DNA from: JBEKCP01 sp049509515
Lineage (GTDB): Bacteria; Planctomycetota; Planctomycetia; Pirellulales; Thermoguttaceae
Reading direction: 5' to 3'
Length of the DNA: 64,000 nt
Assembly: GCA_049509515.1 (NCBI GenBank)
Contig: JBEKZV010000009.1
Coordinates: 48,420-112,419 of the forward strand
Below, piece after piece: positions 59,948-64,000 of the stretch. The notes under the pieces are model-generated. The model searched no databases, was not told the DNA's origin, and saw only the letters and a list, made by a program, of their open reading frames with translations. The position numbers and the translations under genes are program-made. Numbering within the stretch: the first letter of the stretch is position 1; each line of letters opens with the position of its first letter.

Positions 59948-62806
59948 ATGCTCGCCAAGACCCGGATTCCAACGTCGACGTGTGCCGGAGCGATTCTTCT
60001 GGTTCTGGCCGGGCAGCCCGTCCATGCCGCGGCGACTGCCAAAATCGTGCTCAAGAACGATTCGATCGAGTACGTGCTGAGCGCCGAGGGCAAGAACCTG
60101 AGCCTTCTTGCCAAGGGCCCCGGGAAGGAATATCTCGCCGGGCCCGGACAACAGGCCGTCGTGACGTTGAAGAAGGGCGGGACGCGTTACTCGCCCACGG
60201 CCTGCCGCTTTGCGGCCGGCAAGATCGCCGGCCAGGGCACGCTGGTGGCCGAGTTCGCCGCGGCCCGTGCCGCGGTGACCGTAGGAGTGCGGTGCGCCAA
60301 ACGGTACTTGTGCTTCGAAATCCAGTCGGTCGACGACCCGGCGGCCGAGGAAGTTTCGCTTCTGAACCTGGTCCTGAAGACCGACCAGGCCAACGCGATG
60401 TCGGGCGTCGCCTCGGATGCCGAGTTCGCCTTTGCCCTGCGGGCATTGAACCTTCAGGCGCTCGGCACGGTGGGCGGCAAGCCGGCCTGCTTGTCGGCAG
60501 CCGCGTCGCGACGGCATCGTTTGGCCGGGGCCAAGGTCGGCCTGGCCGCGGGCCCCGTCTCCGAGATCCGGCAAGTGCTGAAGGACATGCTCGAAGATGA
60601 AGGGGCCACCCGGTCGCCGCTGGGCGGTCCCTGGGCCCTGGACGCCGAGCAAAATCGCGGCTCGTATGTCTTCGCCGACGTGTCGGAGAAGAACGTCGAC
60701 GATTGGATCGCCCTGGCCACACTTGGCGGCATCCGGCAAATCCATTTCATCGGCTGGGAGCAAACGCTCGGACACTACTTTCCGCGCAAGGACGCTTTTC
60801 CCCACGGCCTGGCCGGCCTGAAGGCGGCGGTCGACAAGATCCACGCCGCCGGCCTGAAGGCGGGAATGCACACGCTGACCGGCGCCATCCTGCCCAGCGA
60901 TTCCTGGGCCTCGCCGGTCCCCGATCCGCGCCTGGCCAAAGACGCGACCTTCACGCTTGCCGCACCCATCGACGGAAAATCCACCTTCGTGCGGACCACG
61001 GAGAAGCCGGGGGACCTGGATGCGATTTGGGCCTACGGCAGCCGCGGAAATGTTCTCCAGGCCGGCGACGAGTTGATCCAGTACGACGCAGTCGCCCGGA
61101 CGCCGCCCTACGGCTTCAGCGGCTGCCATCGGGGCGCGTTCGGCACGAAGGTCCTGCCGCACGACCGCGGGACGCCGGTATGTCATCTCTTCGTCCGCTA
61201 CCAGACGTTCCAGCCCGACGAAGACTCGACGCTGGTCGACGACCTGGCCGCGGCGATCGCCCACGTGTTCAATACGTGCGGATTCGACATGATCTACCAG
61301 GACGGCTCCGAGGGGATGGCGGGCGGCTGGTACGGCATGGCGAGAATGCGCGAGGCGATCTTCAAGAAGCTCCGTCGCGGCGCCCTGGTGGAGGCCAGCG
61401 CCTGGGGCCATTACGAGTGGGCCTTTCATTCCCGTTTCGGCGCTTGGGATTATCCCAACTGGGGGCTCAAGCGCTTCGTGGACGCGCACTGCCGGGCCAA
61501 CGAGGACTTTCGCCGAACGGCGCTGCTGCCCGCACAACTCGGCTGGTGGGTCATCTTGGGACCCGAGCGCGACCATCCGGCCGAAACGCCCGACGAGTTC
61601 GAGTACCTCTGTTGCAAGGCGTTGGCCTACGACACGCCGACCTCGTTCGAGGGAGTTTCGCTGGGTGGCGAGCCGGCCAACGCGCGACAGAATGAGTACC
61701 TGGCCATGCTGGGCCGCTACGAACGACTGAGACTGGCGGGCCGCTGCCCGGCGGCACTTCGGGAGAAGCTCAAGACGGCGCACGCCGAGTTCCACCTGGT
61801 CGAGGCCGCCGACGGCTCGGCGGATTTCACGGCGATCGACTACCTGGCCCACAAGGTTACCGGGCTGGCCGATGGCACCGACTCGTGGACCGCAGGCAAC
61901 CGTCATGCGGCCCAACCGCTCAAGCTGAGGATCGACGCGCTCTATTCGGTCGAGCCTTACGACGGGCTCGGCGGCCGGGTGCTGGCCGACTTCGCCACGC
62001 CCGGCGAGTTCGTCACCCAAGAGGCGGCCGACGGCGTGACGCAAACTCTCAAGGCAACCCCCGAGCCGTCGAAGTCGGGCAAGCCCAGCGGGCGTTACTC
62101 GGCCGCCAGCACCCGCGAGACGCCGCAAGGCGCCTGGTCCCGGGCGTCGAAGGTTTTCAACCCGCCGTTGGATCTCAATCCGTTCGACGCGCTGGGCGTT
62201 TGGATCCACGGCGACGGCAAGGGCGAGCTGCTGAATCTCCAACTGACCAATCCGACCCAGTTCTGGCCCACGTTCGACGAGCACTACGTCAAGGTCGACT
62301 TCCGGGGCTGGCGCTATTTCGAGCTCCTCGCGCGGGAGCGCGACGCCGGCGAGTATGCCGACTACGCCTGGCCCTATCAGGACGTCTCGGCCGTCTATCG
62401 TTCGCCCCTCATTCACGACCACGTCAGCGCACTGAATCTCTGGTTCAACCGCCTGCCGCCGGGCGGCGAGGCAACGTGCTGCCTGGGGCCGATCAAGGCC
62501 CTGCGGACGATGAGAACCCGGCTGAAGAACCCGGCCGTCACGGTCGGCCCGACGGAGATCGTTTTCCCGGTTGCCTTGGAGAGTGGCTGCTCGCTGGAGT
62601 TCGCGTCCGCTGCGGACTGCAGAGTATTCGACGAGCGCGGCAAACTGGTCCGGGAAGTCCACGTGTCCGGACCGACGCCCATACTGGCGGCCGGCGACAA
62701 CCCGATGAGGTTCCGTTGCGAGGCGGCAGCCGGTCCCTCGCTGCGCGCCAAGATCACGGTGCTCAGCGCCGGAGAGTCGGCCGGCAGGATTCCGGCGAAC
62801 CGCTGA
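59948..62806 (+). CDS. secreted TIM-barrel glycoside hydrolase, family unassigned
   Basis: A 952-residue exported protein. ATG 59948 is set by AAGGAG seven bases upstream and a Sec signal (CAGAILLVLAGQPVHAAA); the frame is open from 59864. An N-terminal sandwich (about 30-220) precedes a barrel with IRQIHFIGWEQTLGHYFP, then KAVD-type helices, AGLKAGMHTLTGAI, and GFDMIYQDGSEGMAGGW, whose aspartates fit a nucleophile position as in GH31/GH36-like barrels. RRGALVEASAWGHYEWAF follows. The C-terminal part has a binding-type jelly roll (NPFDALGVWIHGDGKGELLN). The family is not recognised with certainty. It is followed within 20 bp by the decayed gene at 62822, which was probably part of the same operon. 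Confidence 0.8.
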   Translation: MLAKTRIPTSTCAGAILLVLAGQPVHAAATAKIVLKNDSIEYVLSAEGKNLSLLAKGPGKEYLAGPGQQAVVTLKKGGTRYSPTACRFAAGKIAGQGTLVAEFAAARAAVTVGVRCAKRYLCFEIQSVDDPAAEEVSLLNLVLKTDQANAMSGVASDAEFAFALRALNLQALGTVGGKPACLSAAASRRHRLAGAKVGLAAGPVSEIRQVLKDMLEDEGATRSPLGGPWALDAEQNRGSYVFADVSEKNVDDWIALATLGGIRQIHFIGWEQTLGHYFPRKDAFPHGLAGLKAAVDKIHAAGLKAGMHTLTGAILPSDSWASPVPDPRLAKDATFTLAAPIDGKSTFVRTTEKPGDLDAIWAYGSRGNVLQAGDELIQYDAVARTPPYGFSGCHRGAFGTKVLPHDRGTPVCHLFVRYQTFQPDEDSTLVDDLAAAIAHVFNTCGFDMIYQDGSEGMAGGWYGMARMREAIFKKLRRGALVEASAWGHYEWAFHSRFGAWDYPNWGLKRFVDAHCRANEDFRRTALLPAQLGWWVILGPERDHPAETPDEFEYLCCKALAYDTPTSFEGVSLGGEPANARQNEYLAMLGRYERLRLAGRCPAALREKLKTAHAEFHLVEAADGSADFTAIDYLAHKVTGLADGTDSWTAGNRHAAQPLKLRIDALYSVEPYDGLGGRVLADFATPGEFVTQEAADGVTQTLKATPEPSKSGKPSGRYSAASTRETPQGAWSRASKVFNPPLDLNPFDALGVWIHGDGKGELLNLQLTNPTQFWPTFDEHYVKVDFRGWRYFELLARERDAGEYADYAWPYQDVSAVYRSPLIHDHVSALNLWFNRLPPGGEATCCLGPIKALRTMRTRLKNPAVTVGPTEIVFPVALESGCSLEFASAADCRVFDERGKLVREVHVSGPTPILAAGDNPMRFRCEAAAGPSLRAKITVLSAGESAGRIPANR

Positions 62807-62821
62807 TCCTCGCCCGCCGCG

Positions 62822-63880
62822 AGTGAGCAGGGCGACCACTACTCGACCAAGCCATTTTGGAACTACCCGCAGTTGGCCTACGAGGCCAACGCCCGCTCGC
62901 CATGCGGCAACTGGACGTGGGACGAGAAGCGGCCGAAGTTCAGCGGCGAGGAGCTTCTCGCCGCCGGCCTCAACCCGGCCTACGCCTTCTTCGGCGGAGA
63001 AGCGGTGTTTCAGGGCAAGGTCGCCGGCCGTACGGCCGTGGGCAAGGCGATGCAGGTGATCTCGCAGGGCTACCGCTGGTTCGGCATCGCGGGGTGCGAC
63101 TTCTGCCAATCGCCCAGCGACGCCGACGGGAGCCAGTGCAACGCCTGGGCGCCCCGCGCAGTGCTCGTGCGCCAGTGGGACTGGACGTTCGCCAGCGGAC
63201 AAAAGGCCGTGCGGACCGGAGCGTCTACGCCTTCACCCTGCCCAAGCCGCAGACCATCGCCTCCTGGACCTGGGTCGGCAATGTCAACTACGATCGCACC
63301 AGCCGGGTGTCGCTGACCACCGACGGCAACGATGCCGGCAGGCTCGTGTTCGACGTGCCCGAGAAGAGCGAACCGGTCAGGCTGGAGATTCAGCCGCCCC
63401 AGACCGGTTGCCACCAGCCCCGTGCCGACGGTGGTGATGGTCGGCGGCCGCGGCGTGCCCGGCAATCTGCCCGAGCAGGTCGCCGGCGTGCCCGTGGGCC
63501 GCAAGGCCGACGCCTTGTTCTTCCTGCAAGCCGCGCGGGTCGATCAGCCCCGCAACGACCAGGATCGCAAGGAGAACAAGCAGATCGAGCTGGCCAAGTA
63601 CGTCATCCACTATGCCGACGGCAAGACCGAGCCTGTGCCGCTGTGCCTGGAGATCGACATCGACAGCTACAAGCAGCCCGGCGGCCCCCGCCCCCTGCCC
63701 GGCGCGCAGGTCGGTTGGGTGGGCAAGTATGAAAGCCCGGAGTTCCACGCCGTGGCTTACGTCAAGCAGTGGAACAACCCGCGGCCCGTTGTGCCGATCG
63801 CGAGTATCGACCTGGTGTGCGGCAAGGACCGGCGTGGTGTGCCGGCCTTGATCGCCGTGACGGCGGCCACTGCGAATTAG
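62822..63880 (+). pseudogene. decayed secreted glycosidase-like gene with two frameshifts
   Basis: Three segments in two frames read as one protein tail. Segment 1 (to about 63210): FWNYPQLAYEANARSPCGNW, then AYAFFGGEAVFQGKVAGR. Segment 2 (about 63211-63405, shifted frame): RSVYAFTLPKPQTIASWTWV, then RLVFDVPEKSEPVRLEIQ. Segment 3 (about 63405-63880, back in the first frame): VGRKADALFFLQAARVDQPR, YADGKTEPVPLCLEIDID and KDRRGVPALIAVTAAT, a typical C-terminal sandwich. There is no start codon with ribosome site and the N-terminus is missing, so decay or deletion preceded the frameshifts. Assembly error is the alternative for the frameshifts but not for the missing front. Confidence 0.7.
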
Positions 63881-64000
63881 TCCGAACTTTTTCTTGAAGA
63901 ACGTGTGCAATTCCTTACGGTGTTGGGAGTTGGAGGCTTTGCGGAGTGCGCGATTTCTGGCTACGTTTGGATGTTCACCCCTAGCAGGCCTAGGGCCTGT
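63881..64000. other. right-hand end of the window, no gene seen
   Basis: TTCTTGAAGAA at about 63890 is a perfect 11-base palindrome after a run of T, and the last bases contain the partial palindrome CAGGCCTAGGGCCTG. Nothing coding can be supported before the edge. Confidence 0.3.

Overview
The window is one GC-rich stretch of bacterial chromosome dominated by very large exported proteins. Several traits together point to a planctomycete (Pirellulales-like) genome, probably a metagenome assembly: many Tat- or Sec-exported carbohydrate-active enzymes, three Tat-exported Gfo/Idh/MocA oxidoreductases, a 2403-residue parallel beta-helix protein, a large PQQ-propeller protein, tandem DUF4139-like proteins, a DUF1080 remnant, and palindromic intergenic repeats. 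The taxonomic call is an inference from gene content; there is no rRNA or marker gene here. I found no tRNA, rRNA, CRISPR array, insertion sequence or phage gene.

Layout. (1) 1-3225: 3' part of a GH106-like glycosidase running in from outside the window. (2) 3277-14542, minus strand: a tightly packed operon of a giant beta-helix protein, two small exported proteins and an ABC ATPase/permease pair, with ATGA or GTGA overlaps at two junctions. (3) 14849-25934, plus strand: a divergent operon of a ceramidase-like enzyme, pectate-lyase-like protein, HGSNAT-like membrane acyltransferase, a 1975-codon reading frame that looks like two secreted proteins fused in frame, and a small HExxH metallopeptidase. 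Both operons have readable sigma70-type promoters in the shared 306-bp gap. (4) A compound palindromic element near 26.1 kb. (5) 26168-32368: a glycosidase-like gene and a Tat oxidoreductase on minus, divergent from an SGNH hydrolase. (6) 32446-38112, minus: three tandem, closely similar DUF4139-like secreted proteins led by a more divergent relative. (7) 38635-44421: a giant HEAT/TPR/PQQ-propeller protein. (8) 44903-50909, plus: Tat oxidoreductase, REP-like palindrome, HEAT-repeat protein, DUF1080 remnant and a clan-A glycosidase with an N-terminal ThuA-like domain. (9) 50918-55150, minus: a large secreted protein with DOMON/CBM9-like ends. (10) 55241-63880: three intact catabolic genes (Tat oxidoreductase, exported nitrilase-like enzyme, TIM-barrel glycosidase) separated by at least four decayed coding remnants.

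How it fits together. Most products carry export signals and resemble enzymes acting on complex, possibly sulfated or acylated, polysaccharides: glycosidases, beta-helix lyase-like proteins, an SGNH esterase, a nitrilase-like amidase and sugar-oxidising Gfo/Idh/MocA enzymes. Gfo/Idh/MocA enzymes plus DUF1080 (3-keto-disaccharide hydrolase family) suggest a 3-keto-sugar style of glycoside cleavage, although the DUF1080 copy here is only a remnant. The right-hand 10 kb is in active decay.
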